From: Cryobacterium sp.
Lineage (GTDB): Bacteria; Actinomycetota; Actinomycetes; Actinomycetales; Microbacteriaceae
Assembly: GCA_019639015.1 (NCBI GenBank)
Contig: JAHBSS010000010.1
Span: 1 to 46,412 of the forward strand
Length of the DNA: 46,412 bases
Direction: 5' to 3'
Position 1 is the stretch's first letter; each line of letters opens with the position of its first letter. A program made the position numbers and the translations under genes. Below are positions 22,853 to 30,839 of the stretch, one piece after another. The notes beneath the pieces are model-generated. The model was not told the DNA's origin and searched no databases. It worked only from the letters and a program-made list of their open reading frames with translations.

Positions 22853-23833
22853 TTACGAGTTCAACACTTTCTGCTCTAGGCGTGCGTAACTGGACTCCAT
22901 GCCGTCGATCATTCCAGTTGCGAGAACTTGATCGCGGGTTGCGGCATCCGGGTAGACGATGATCGTTGTGATCAAGGTCACACCTTGTTCTTCATAGAAC
23001 TGAGTGTCGTTTTGGGTCGCAGGGTAGTCGGTATCAACCATTTGCTCCGAGGCAACCATGCGTGATTTGGTTTCAAAAACCGAGAACTCCCCTTCGAATG
23101 CGAAACCGTCACCATCCGCCACGTTTTCTGGCTCCCAAGCCCAGCGATATTTGCCACCGACACGAGGATCGATCTGACAATCGGTCATTCTCCAACCGTC
23201 GGGTCCGTACATCCATTTCCGAATAAGCTCGGGCTCCGTGTGAGCTCGCCAAACAAGGTCACGCGAACCGTTCACAAGTCGGGTGATTCGAACGCGCTGC
23301 TCATCAAGCATTTCAAGTCGAGTACCCTTTCCTTGCGCGTATTCACGGAGGTCTTGAAGCACTGCGTCGAGCTGACCCATTGCGCCTCGAAGCCCTTCGA
23401 CGACGCCCATCGCAAGCAACTGCTCCAGCGCCTCAACGGATGGGAAGTATGAGATCGTCGTCAGCTTTGATCCGGTGACAGTTGCTTCAAACTCGAGTCG
23501 CATTCGCATTGATGGCATCTCTTGAACAGGGTTTCCGTCTTCATCACTAAACCCATCAAGTAGTTCCAATACTTTCGGCTCCTCTATTTTCACAAACTCC
23601 CAATAACCGCAAGAACTCTCACCGTCCGGTCCGGTCATGCGATAGTTCGCCGTGCCACCAATGTTCAGGTCGAATTTTGTGAACGTTGCCGGCCATCCAG
23701 GTGGACCCCAAAAACGCCCTAGTTGTTCGGCACTTGTGTAGGCGCGCCAAAGTCGCTCGACAGGTGCGCTAAATTCGGCGAGCACCGTCATGGTGAGCGC
23801 TTTTGGGTCAGTGATGATGTCAACGATTGGCAT
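22853..23833 (-). CDS. tandem AHSA1/SRPBCC-domain protein
   Basis: This 326-residue protein has two copies of the AHSA1-type START-like fold. The first (about 12-155) begins EFSAPVERLWRAYTSAEQLGRFWGPPGW; the second (about 175-325) begins RLVNGSRDLVWRAHTEPELIRKWMYGPDGW. Each ends with a helix after FPSVEALEQLLAMG and YPDAATRDQVLATG. This family binds hydrophobic ligands in a cavity, and in actinomycetes commonly sits beside an ArsR regulator, as here (40 bases upstream, same operon). The ATG has AAGGAG before it. Ligand unknown. Confidence 0.88.
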   Translation of the reverse strand: MPIVDIITDPKALTMTVLAEFSAPVERLWRAYTSAEQLGRFWGPPGWPATFTKFDLNIGGTANYRMTGPDGESSCGYWEFVKIEEPKVLELLDGFSDEDGNPVQEMPSMRMRLEFEATVTGSKLTTISYFPSVEALEQLLAMGVVEGLRGAMGQLDAVLQDLREYAQGKGTRLEMLDEQRVRITRLVNGSRDLVWRAHTEPELIRKWMYGPDGWRMTDCQIDPRVGGKYRWAWEPENVADGDGFAFEGEFSVFETKSRMVASEQMVDTDYPATQNDTQFYEEQGVTLITTIIVYPDAATRDQVLATGMIDGMESSYARLEQKVLNS

Positions 23834-23873
23834 TGGGGTCTCCTTGATGTTGCTGTGTTGCGAGGGTTGGGGC

Positions 23874-24212
23874 TTAAGGGTCAGTTGCGAGTAGGTTGTC
23901 GAGACGGTCTATTCGGTCTCGCCAAATCTGCTGATATTGCTTGAGTAGTGTTTCCGCTTTTGCAATGGTTTTCGGGTCTGCCCGCACAAGGCGCTCCCTC
24001 CCTTGCACACGCTTTATGACAAGTTCAGCGGCCTCCAACACGGCGACGTGCTTTTGAACCGCCGCAAACGACATTCGGTATTGCGCAGCTAGGTCTGAAA
24101 CGTTTAATTCCTCGATTGAACTACGTCGAAGGATGTCGCGCCTAGTCGAGTCGGCCAGCGCTCGAAAGATCCGGTCAACTGCGATTTCGCTCAATTCAGA
24201 ATCTACAACCAT
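23874..24212 (-). CDS. ArsR-family transcriptional regulator
   Basis: This 112-residue winged-helix repressor reads RIFRALADSTRRDILRRSSIEELNVSDLAAQYRMSFAAVQKHVAVLEAAELVIKRVQGRERLVRADP. That is the ArsR helix-turn-helix with no CxC metal-binding motif, so it belongs to the group that partners AHSA1 proteins rather than sensing arsenic. It is followed in the same operon by the tandem AHSA1 gene. The ATG at 24212 lies inside a perfect 26-base palindrome, the likely autorepression site, and the promoter places the transcription start at or within a base of this ATG. Confidence 0.93.
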   Translation of the reverse strand: MVVDSELSEIAVDRIFRALADSTRRDILRRSSIEELNVSDLAAQYRMSFAAVQKHVAVLEAAELVIKRVQGRERLVRADPKTIAKAETLLKQYQQIWRDRIDRLDNLLATDP

Positions 24213-24249
24213 TTGGTTGTAGATTACAGTTAGCCGTTATCGATGTCAA
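24200..24249 (-). promoter_or_regulatory. leaderless ArsR promoter with operator across the start codon
   Basis: On the minus strand the -35 is a perfect TTGACA (24249-24244), the spacer is 17 bases and the -10 is TAATCT (24226-24221). The perfect palindrome with 12-base arms (24200-24211 and 24214-24225) covers the -10, the expected transcription start and the ATG (24212-24210). Bound repressor would block polymerase directly. Confidence 0.75.
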
Positions 24250-24369
24250 GAACGATCCACAGAACTTCCCTAGCTAAAAGCTGTGAAGAACGGTTGGGGC
24301 AAGGTCACGCCGACTCTGACGATTTGAGCTCTTTCTTGTGCTTGACCGCGGTTGTTGCGTCTGAACTGA

Positions 24370-24987
24370 TTACCCGGAAAAGGCAGACCTAAGCACTCTA
24401 AATAACCTAGGAACTTCAGTTTCGAGATCCTTCACCGAAAAAGCATGACCAACTAGCCAGGTGTCCATCGAAGTACCCAACCCACCTGCCATTGTTATCA
24501 GCAATTCAGCCGGCAGATCGTTTCTAATTGCACCGATCCTTTGGCCTTTGAGAATTGTTTTCATGAACCATGAGGAGGTTTCTTGAACAGATTGCTCTCC
24601 AGCCTTCGCAACGGCTGGGCCGTCCGATCCGGAAATCCAATTCCGAATTAGCTTGGAGGTTTGCGGCGACTCAAGCAGTCGTTGCATGGTTCGAAGGTAG
24701 TACCCTTCCAAAACCTTCCAGAATTCATCCGTGTCTTCGGTCTCAGGAACCGGATAAGGTCCACTCTTGACTAATAGCTTCTCAATCGTGTTTCGCAATA
24801 CGAATTCATATAGGTCTTCTTTGCCGTTGAAGTAGTAATAGACCGAGCCCTTCGACATTTCGGCATTCGAAATGACACGGTTCAACGACGCTTCCGCGAA
24901 CCCATGGGTCGCGAACTCAGCGAAGGCCGCCTCAAAAATCTTCTTCTGCTTCTCAGAATCTAGCTTGAAGAAACGAGCGTGAACCAT
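24370..24987 (-). CDS. TetR-family transcriptional regulator
   Basis: This 205-residue regulator has an N-terminal DNA-binding domain reading FFKLDSEKQKKIFEAAFAEFATHGFAEASLNRVISNAEMSKGSVYYYFNGKEDLYEFV, a textbook TetR helix-turn-helix. A helical ligand-binding domain of about 150 residues follows. ATG at 24987 is used; a TTG at 25002 overlapping the monooxygenase stop (TTGA) is the alternative and would add five residues. It is co-transcribed with the FAD monooxygenase, and the palindrome at 26233-26259 upstream of that gene is its probable operator. The inducing ligand is presumably the monooxygenase substrate. Confidence 0.92.
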   Translation of the reverse strand: MVHARFFKLDSEKQKKIFEAAFAEFATHGFAEASLNRVISNAEMSKGSVYYYFNGKEDLYEFVLRNTIEKLLVKSGPYPVPETEDTDEFWKVLEGYYLRTMQRLLESPQTSKLIRNWISGSDGPAVAKAGEQSVQETSSWFMKTILKGQRIGAIRNDLPAELLITMAGGLGTSMDTWLVGHAFSVKDLETEVPRLFRVLRSAFSG

Positions 24988-24998
24988 GTTGGGACAAT

Positions 24999-26183
24999 TC
25001 AATCAGTAAATCGCGGGAGTTCGATTGGATCTCTCAAACTCGCTCCAATTGCAATACGCGCGACACCCGGGAGTCCCATGATCTTGAAAACCGACTTCTT
25101 CAACCAAAGTTGGAATTGACTCTTCGGCGCAAAAACAGTTGCCAAACCAAGTGCGGCATCCTGCTTCTTTAGAACGATTCCGGCGAGGCGCTTTTCAAAC
25201 GCCTGGAACGCAACCGAATGATCAGTGTTTCTTTTCAATTCGTAGGCAAGTAGATACGCCTCAACCATTGCAAGCGCGGTCCCTTGCCCCGCCAACAGTG
25301 AAGGACAAGCTGCGGCATCGCCAATCAGACACACTCTCCCTTTCGACCAGGAAGGCATTCGAATTTGGCTTGCCTTGTCGAAATAAAAAGTTCGGGCGTT
25401 AGGCATTAGTTCGAGAATCTTCTTGGTCTCCCATCCGAAGTCAGTCAAGAGGTTTCGTAGCAACTCTTCCTGTGCTTCGCGATTGTGGATCGGGACCTCA
25501 CCTGGTGCTCGAACCATGAATACAAACATCGTGTAATCATCACGTTGCGAAAGCCTCAGAACATAACCGCCAATCTCGGTGTGACCTACTGCGGCAGAAT
25601 CATCCCTGGGTTGATAGCCCTTTGCGTCGAAGGCCGCAACTACCATGCCTGAATCTCGCTCGAATAATCCCTCCGAACCAAAATGCAATAATCGAACCCG
25701 GGAATGCAGTCCGTCTGCTCCGATGACGAGGTCGAACTCGCGATTGCTTCCATCGGTTAGTTGAACTTGGACCTTCTCACCGGTGTCCTTGATTTGCTTG
25801 AGGCTTTGACCAAAAATGACCTCAACACGGTCCTTTACGAGATCGAATGCGGCCGCGGAAAGCTCAGTTCGTCCAATATTTAGATGCCTGCCACCGGTAA
25901 GCTTGAAAACGCTTTTTGCCGAAAGAAAAGCAATCTTCTTTCCATTGGAATCCAGCTCCCAAGCGCCATCCAGGTCGTAACCTTCTTCTTTGAGTCGAGG
26001 AATAATCCCCATTCGATCTGCAACCTCGTAACCTGAACCCCAAAAATCAACTATGTATCCGCCTTTGCGTAATTCCGGAGCTTTCTCGATAATCGTTGCG
26101 TCGAACCCTGCCTCTAATAGCCAGTAGGCGAGAGTCGGACCGGCAACCCCAGCTCCAAGGATCAGTACTTTCTTGTTTGGCAA
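24999..26183 (-). CDS. FAD-dependent monooxygenase (PHBH/TetX-like)
   Basis: This 394-residue class A flavoprotein has the Rossmann GAGVAGPTLAYWLLEAGFDATIIEK (GxGxxG about 9-14), the DG motif VIGADGLHSRVR (about 165-175) and the GD motif VCLIGDAAACPSLLAGQGTALAM (about 285-305). A C-terminal hydrophobic/basic region follows. I use the TTG at 26183 because AAGGAG lies 6 bases before it; a TTG at 26204 is the longer option. The family hydroxylates aromatic compounds or inactivates drugs such as tetracyclines and rifamycins. Location with TetR and MFS genes makes a detoxification role reasonable but unproven. Confidence 0.9.
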   Translation of the reverse strand: MPNKKVLILGAGVAGPTLAYWLLEAGFDATIIEKAPELRKGGYIVDFWGSGYEVADRMGIIPRLKEEGYDLDGAWELDSNGKKIAFLSAKSVFKLTGGRHLNIGRTELSAAAFDLVKDRVEVIFGQSLKQIKDTGEKVQVQLTDGSNREFDLVIGADGLHSRVRLLHFGSEGLFERDSGMVVAAFDAKGYQPRDDSAAVGHTEIGGYVLRLSQRDDYTMFVFMVRAPGEVPIHNREAQEELLRNLLTDFGWETKKILELMPNARTFYFDKASQIRMPSWSKGRVCLIGDAAACPSLLAGQGTALAMVEAYLLAYELKRNTDHSVAFQAFEKRLAGIVLKKQDAALGLATVFAPKSQFQLWLKKSVFKIMGLPGVARIAIGASLRDPIELPRFTD

Positions 26184-26232
26184 CTGCCACTCCTTCGCGC
26201 TCAAGAACGAATGATCTGCTGGGCAATCATTC

Positions 26233-26259
26233 TAGACCATCAGTTCGACCACTGGTCTA
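26233..26259. promoter_or_regulatory. TetR-type operator upstream of the FAD monooxygenase
   Basis: TAGACCA (26233-26239) and TGGTCTA (26253-26259) are perfect inverted arms, with an inner GACCA-C-TGGTC palindrome sharing the right arm. A minus-strand -10-like TAGAAT overlaps the left arm. TAGACCA/TGGTCTA half-sites are common TetR-family targets. Confidence 0.6.
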
Positions 26260-26410
26260 AACATATCACCAAGCCAGTCTCTTTGAAATTCGACCCGGCT
26301 ATAGGCTCGCGAGGTCTGACGAAGCATGTCGAGTTCAATTTTGAGTTTTCTGATCGGAATCAGCGAAGCACCAATATTGCATCGCAATCCAACTTGCGAC
26401 AGAGAATGCG

Positions 26411-27763
26411 CTACTCGGAAACTACGGGGGCTACGCCCCCAAGATCATCCTGCGGATCTTGATCGATTTGCGAACTGGCTTCGGCATCCGCGTCGCCGTT
26501 GTCGATGTCTTCGGGGTTTGGAATTGATTTCACGAAGCCAAACCAAATAACGCCGGCGATTGTGGCAAGTCCCCCGCCGACGATGTAGGGAAGGGTCAAA
26601 TCGATGCGGCCAAGGAAACCACCGATGAGCGAACCAAGAGGCAGACAACCCCAAAGCAAGGTTCGCCAAGTCCCGTGGACACGACCCAACAACCGACCTG
26701 GGATTGCAGCTTGCCTAAACGACATAACGAGAATGTTCCAAATGACGATCGCGGCACTTACAACGATCCAAAATGCGCCAACCGCCCAGAGGTTTGGAAA
26801 TACCCCCGTCAAAGTCATAAAGATGCCGGTCAGCAAATTCGAAACCGCCATCGACAAACCGGTTCCGAACTTTTCCTTAAACTTTGGCGCAAGAAACGCT
26901 GCCGCAATTCCGCCGATCGCGCCGGTAAGCAAGAACACTCCAAACAACGGAACCGGTAGCTTCAATCGCTCAACGATGTAGAGCACGAAACTGGATGTCG
27001 CGATCGCGGTGCAGAGGCCCCCGAAGCTACTGAAAAACCAAAGAGTCCGTAATCTGCGATCCGACATGATGAATCGAAAACCATCAACAAATTGCTTGTA
27101 CCAAGCTGCTTGCGCGTTACCGCTTTTTGCTTCGTGGGCTTTTGCGAATTGCCTTCCAGACGCAACCCGCGGAAGGAACAACGCAAGAATCGCGGCAGCC
27201 AGGTAAGCAGTACCACTCACTCCGAGCGGAATCAACGCGCTTACGGCAAAAAGCAAAGATGTGAACGGCCCCGCAACAAAATTCTGGATGGTCTGCTCGG
27301 CGATGGTTAGAAGCGAGTTCGCTTTTGGCAATTGTGCCTTGCTAAGGATGCTCGGTGGCACCGCTCGAGCCGCGTTGTCGTAGACCGTCTCGCAAGTACC
27401 GTAAAGGAACGTGATCAGGTAGAGCCACCAAATCGTCAAGTTTCCTGAAGCGGTGAGTACCAAGAGCACAAGCCCTAAGCATGTGCGAACCGTTTCCGCT
27501 ATCGAAAGAGCCAATCGGCGGTCAACGCGATCGACAATGATCCCGGCGGGTATTGCAAACAATAACCAAGGCAACATGACGAGAGCTGCTATCCCAGAAA
27601 TCAGCAACGCATCCTTGGTGACGTGCACAGCTAGGAGCGGAATCGCCGTAAACACAATGCCGTCGGCAAAATTACTGGCGACGCTTGCGGAAAACAGATT
27701 TGCAAACGCCTTACCTAATGGCACCTTGGCGGCTTTTGATTCTTTCGGAACCGATTTGGGCAC
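26411..27763 (-). CDS. MFS transporter (MFS_3, drug-exporter type)
   Basis: This 450-residue transporter has about 12 transmembrane helices and reads LFSASVASNFADGIVFTAIPLLAVHVT, IPAGIIVDRVDRRLALSIAETVRT (the MFS motif A region) and FLYGTCETVYDNAARAVPPSIL. These are all characteristic of the MFS_3/enterobactin-exporter-like group common in actinomycetes. The C-terminus is an acidic soluble tail rich in D/E (about 420-450). The GTG start lies 8 bases after the hydrolase stop, same strand. Near the 3' end a GGGGGC/GCCCCC hairpin (26426-26440) is embedded in the coding sequence. Confidence 0.88.
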   Translation of the reverse strand: MPKSVPKESKAAKVPLGKAFANLFSASVASNFADGIVFTAIPLLAVHVTKDALLISGIAALVMLPWLLFAIPAGIIVDRVDRRLALSIAETVRTCLGLVLLVLTASGNLTIWWLYLITFLYGTCETVYDNAARAVPPSILSKAQLPKANSLLTIAEQTIQNFVAGPFTSLLFAVSALIPLGVSGTAYLAAAILALFLPRVASGRQFAKAHEAKSGNAQAAWYKQFVDGFRFIMSDRRLRTLWFFSSFGGLCTAIATSSFVLYIVERLKLPVPLFGVFLLTGAIGGIAAAFLAPKFKEKFGTGLSMAVSNLLTGIFMTLTGVFPNLWAVGAFWIVVSAAIVIWNILVMSFRQAAIPGRLLGRVHGTWRTLLWGCLPLGSLIGGFLGRIDLTLPYIVGGGLATIAGVIWFGFVKSIPNPEDIDNGDADAEASSQIDQDPQDDLGGVAPVVSE

Positions 27764-27771
27764 GGCTTAGT

Positions 27772-28548
27772 TTAGCCAATACAAGTCGCGACCACACGTG
27801 CCATCCTGTTCCGGATGATGTGGTCGTTTGCTTCAACCTTGTGCAGTCTCACCCCGCGCAATTGACCCGCAATTCTCAAGCCCGCATCGTGCATGAGAAA
27901 TGGATCAAGCCTGCCGTAAGCAATTTCCACGGGCACCTTCACCTTGGCTAGGTCACTAATTGTGGTTTGCGACTCGATCAGATTCTGTAGCGAAAGCGTG
28001 AAAGCCCGCCAGTTTCGTTCTGAAACCTCAAGCACGTTCTTGATTGGGGAGATTTTCGCCAACATTGCCGCGTTTCGCATTGTGAAACTCTTGTTCTGCC
28101 GCAAATACTCGTACGCCCGCAGATACAAACCCATCGCAGCCCGTTCGACCGGATCACCTAGTGCAGAAGGCGACACATAAATTGGTGGACTGACAAGCAC
28201 GAGTTTTCGAAGCCTCCGACTGTTAGTTGTTGCGTACCTGGTTGCAATCAGTCCGCCCATCGAGTGGCCCACCAAGGTAAACGGTTCCTTTAGTTTCAAA
28301 GAGTTAACGGTGTGAGCAAATGCAGCAACGTGCTCCTCAATCGTGAAACTCGACTCGGCCCCGGATGGTGAACCCCCAAATCCAAGCAAGTCAATAGCGA
28401 TCACCCGATGCGTCTTGTCGATTAGCGGCACCAATTTCTCAAACGTCGCCGACGATGAAGCAATACCGTGGATAAGCACGACGACCGGGCCCGCGCCAAG
28501 ATCGGCCGCAACATGAAGAAGCGGCGCCCTCGGTTTCAACAGACCCAT
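27772..28548 (-). CDS. alpha/beta hydrolase
   Basis: This 258-residue hydrolase has HG oxyanion motif VLIHGIASSSATFEKL, DLLGFGGSP, nucleophile elbow LVGHSMGGL (serine about 96), an acid candidate in YGRLDPFLM and the late EANDHIIRN histidine. So the Ser-Asp-His triad seems complete. The ATG at 28548 has no Shine-Dalgarno; GATACT ends 5 bases before it and could be a -10 box of a leaderless promoter. It is immediately followed by the MFS gene. Substrate unknown; the family includes esterases, lipases and epoxide hydrolases. Confidence 0.88.
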   Translation of the reverse strand: MGLLKPRAPLLHVAADLGAGPVVVLIHGIASSSATFEKLVPLIDKTHRVIAIDLLGFGGSPSGAESSFTIEEHVAAFAHTVNSLKLKEPFTLVGHSMGGLIATRYATTNSRRLRKLVLVSPPIYVSPSALGDPVERAAMGLYLRAYEYLRQNKSFTMRNAAMLAKISPIKNVLEVSERNWRAFTLSLQNLIESQTTISDLAKVKVPVEIAYGRLDPFLMHDAGLRIAGQLRGVRLHKVEANDHIIRNRMARVVATCIG

Positions 28549-28666
28549 ACTCAAGTATCGACCTAAGTTTGCTGAAATCCTGTTTAGCCGATCGATCCGA
28601 AAGCGACGGATGAAATGTTACATTCGTTGGGTTTCGCTGACGCTATTTTCTAGTTACCTTTTCAAC

Positions 28667-29560
28667 ATGAGGCGACTATTACTTGTTACGGCACTGGCAT
28701 CCAGTGCGTTTCTCTTGTCCGGTTGTGCAGCGCCGGCCCCTTCAGTGCTTCCACAAGATGCGGCCCCCGGCCAAATAAGAGATAACAGCATGAGTGGTGG
28801 GGCCTCGACCGAGAACATTCTGGATCAAGGCGCCAAGTCCGACGTACCAGGCGCCCCGGTACCGGGTCAGCAAATTATCACGACGGTCACGGTGACAATC
28901 GTGGTTGACTCCCCCGTCACTTCAGCAGATCAAGCCGCGGTCATTGCTACCCAGTATGGCGGCGTCGTGGCGGATCGGAATGAAACCCAGCCGAATGCTC
29001 GCCAAGGCGGAAGTGCCCAACTTACCTTGCGCATCCCTTCGGACAAACTGGACTCCGCACTCGAGCAATTGAAGCAACTTGGGGATGTCAAGCAGACTGC
29101 AATTAACTCGACCGATGTGACATCCCAATCTCAAGATCTGGATGCCAGAATCACAGCGCTGAAAGCATCCGTTGATCGACTGTTGGAACTCTTGTCAAAG
29201 GCTACCGACACCACTGACCTGATCACGATCGAATCTGCATTGTCGCAACGTCAAGCAGATCTTGAAAGCATGGAATCGCAAAAACGCTACCTAGACGACC
29301 AAGTGCAACTTTCAACCGTCATGGTCAATTTGTATGCGGAGCTCGACACTCCCCCTGACGCTCCAGTCAACTTCTGGACCGGTGTAGTTGCCGGTTGGAA
29401 TGGGCTGGTTGGGTTCGTGAAGGTTGCACTTGTAGTCATCGGTGTTTTGCTACCTTGGCTAATCGCACTTGGGGTGATCGCAGTAATCACGATTGCTTGG
29501 GTAAAGCTTGCGTTACGTCGTTCGCGCAACAAGAAGGCGAAATCGACAACTACAACCTAA
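28667..29560 (+). CDS. DUF4349-type lipoprotein with C-terminal membrane anchor
   Basis: The 297-residue protein begins with a lipoprotein signal (MRRLLLVTALASSAFLLSGCAAP), lipobox LLSGC with C20 as the modified residue. The middle (about 70-250) matches DUF4349: VTVTIVVDSPVTSADQAAVIATQYGGVV, LTLRIPSDKLDSALEQLKQLGDV, then a coiled coil (SQDLDARITALKASVDRLLELLSKA to LESMESQKRYLDDQ). It ends with a transmembrane helix and basic tail (RRSRNKKAKS). The ATG at 28667 is preceded by a TAGTTA -10-like box 10 bases upstream, so the leader is very short. It is an extracytoplasmic membrane protein of unknown function. Confidence 0.86.
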   Translation: MRRLLLVTALASSAFLLSGCAAPAPSVLPQDAAPGQIRDNSMSGGASTENILDQGAKSDVPGAPVPGQQIITTVTVTIVVDSPVTSADQAAVIATQYGGVVADRNETQPNARQGGSAQLTLRIPSDKLDSALEQLKQLGDVKQTAINSTDVTSQSQDLDARITALKASVDRLLELLSKATDTTDLITIESALSQRQADLESMESQKRYLDDQVQLSTVMVNLYAELDTPPDAPVNFWTGVVAGWNGLVGFVKVALVVIGVLLPWLIALGVIAVITIAWVKLALRRSRNKKAKSTTTT

Positions 29561-29583
29561 CGAGAATCGAGCGGGGTTCTAAC

Positions 29584-29955
29584 TCAATAGTCGGAATCCG
29601 CCTTATTAGACCAGGTCGGGCGAGACGGATCAGCTCGCCCGACCGAATCCCACTCGCTAACAGCTTTTGCGGGATCTTGTTCAGCGACGAGGTCCCGCAA
29701 TCGGCTGATCGTGTCGCGAGCCTCATCTACGACGTTCAATAAAGCTGGCACAAGGGCAAGCAGCCGACCGATTCTTTCACCCTCACTCGAACCGTCACCG
29801 TCGTAAATGATCCCCATCGCGTTATCTCGCAAAGCGGATGCACGTTCAAAAAGTTCTGTTTCGTTTGAACTCGAACGAGTGACCACAGTCGCAAGCCTCT
29901 CAATTTCGCGACCCAACGCAGAAAGTTCTGAATCGTCATCCGTCTGCGGTGTCAT
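29584..29955 (-). CDS. hypothetical protein, helical
   Basis: This 123-residue acidic protein has predicted long amphipathic helices (LSALGREIERLATVVTRSSSNETELFERASALRDNAMG, and RLLALVPALLNVVDEARDTISRLRDLVAEQDP) suggesting a coiled coil, with a disordered C-terminus. I recognise no family. The ATG at 29955 has no clear Shine-Dalgarno. It is convergent to the DUF4349 gene and divergent from the membrane-protein gene at 30022. Codon use looks coding, but the start is uncertain. Confidence 0.55.
   Translation of the reverse strand: MTPQTDDDSELSALGREIERLATVVTRSSSNETELFERASALRDNAMGIIYDGDGSSEGERIGRLLALVPALLNVVDEARDTISRLRDLVAEQDPAKAVSEWDSVGRADPSRPTWSNKADSDY
29614..29644. repeat. perfect inverted repeat (hairpin) within the 3' end of the 29584 gene
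   Basis: GGTCGGGCGAG (29614-29624) and CTCGCCCGACC (29634-29644) form an 11-base perfect stem with a 9-base loop. It lies 54 bases after the DUF4349 stop. It could stop plus-strand transcription without a T-tract, but it is also coding on the minus strand. Confidence 0.5.
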
Positions 29956-30021
29956 GGTTTCGATTATCGTCTCAAACTCGAAATCTGCATGCTCGTGAAA
30001 CGCGAGGCGTAGTCTTTGAGA

Positions 30022-30612
30022 ATGCAGGAGAACCGGCAAGTCCGGGCGAATGCCCGATCGACAAGCCTGCGTACCCTCACCAATCCGTGGATCTTGATCC
30101 TTATATTCACCGGCTGCTTCCAAGTGGGCCGAGGAGCGCCCATCGACGGGATCTTTTTTCTGGCTGTTGCGGGCATCCTGATTTTCGGAGAACTTGGCTG
30201 GCTAAGTCTTGGCCGGATCACCGTTCCCAAAACATCAGTGCTTCTGGTTGGTGCATGCATTCTCGGAGTTCTCATGGTGCTCGCACCGCGTCACGGAATT
30301 ATTGAAGGCATCATTGTGAGCGCGATCGGCCTGACCGTGTTGTTGTTGTCGTGGCAAAACCACCAATCGCGATCTTCCGAGGCGCGAGCAATCAAGTCGG
30401 CAAAGATCCTATGGGCGGTTGTTGCCTTGATGGTTTGTGTAATTGAGGTCACTTCGTTCTTAATGGGTTTGCCTTCTGCGGATGCGATGTTCGCGCATCC
30501 AAGTATCTCGTTGCTACTTGATCCAATGCTTGACACGCCTGAAGGACGCATTGTGTTCACAGCGCTGTGGCTCGCAATTGGAATCGGACTGTTGAAACGA
30601 GGTCAACGCTGA
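30022..30612 (+). CDS. integral membrane protein, unknown function
   Basis: This 196-residue protein has about six hydrophobic segments (roughly 20-38, 45-64, 68-85, 90-105, 128-147 and 175-190). Motifs recognised: none. The ATG at 30022 is preceded by a TTG two codons earlier (30016); no strong ribosome-binding site is seen. The stop overlaps the start of the next small gene (TGATG), so they form a unit. Confidence 0.7.
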   Translation: MQENRQVRANARSTSLRTLTNPWILILIFTGCFQVGRGAPIDGIFFLAVAGILIFGELGWLSLGRITVPKTSVLLVGACILGVLMVLAPRHGIIEGIIVSAIGLTVLLLSWQNHQSRSSEARAIKSAKILWAVVALMVCVIEVTSFLMGLPSADAMFAHPSISLLLDPMLDTPEGRIVFTALWLAIGIGLLKRGQR

Positions 30613-30839
30613 TGCTGTTGACTCGCATCCTCACGATTAGTGCGTACCTGCTGTGCCTAGCAATCGCGGTGGGAATCGAAGTGATCGGAAACCGTAACCC
30701 TGAGCGGCTAGCACCGCTCGGGCACCTACTAGACGAAGTCATGGAATCCCGGAGTGCCCGGATTGGAATCCTAATGTTCTGGTGGTGGGTCGGTTGGCAC
30801 TTCCTGGTGGGTCAAACTGTGCAGTCGGTTCATGGGTAA
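30612..30839 (+). CDS. small membrane protein (DUF6186-like?)
   Basis: This 75-residue protein has one N-terminal transmembrane helix (LTRILTISAYLLCLAIAVGIEVIG) and a C-terminal hydrophobic stretch (ILMFWWWVGWHFLVGQ). The overall layout resembles the small two-helix DUF6186 proteins of actinomycetes, but I cannot confirm this. The ATG overlaps the upstream stop by one base, so it is co-translated with the six-helix protein. It ends one base before the stop of the YeiH gene on the other strand. Confidence 0.65.
   Translation: MLLTRILTISAYLLCLAIAVGIEVIGNRNPERLAPLGHLLDEVMESRSARIGILMFWWWVGWHFLVGQTVQSVHG

Noticed and set aside
26426..26440. GGGGGC/GCCCCC hairpin as terminator of the MFS gene
   Set aside because: It lies inside the coding sequence before the stop codon and lacks a T-tract after it; kept only as a note in the gene entry.
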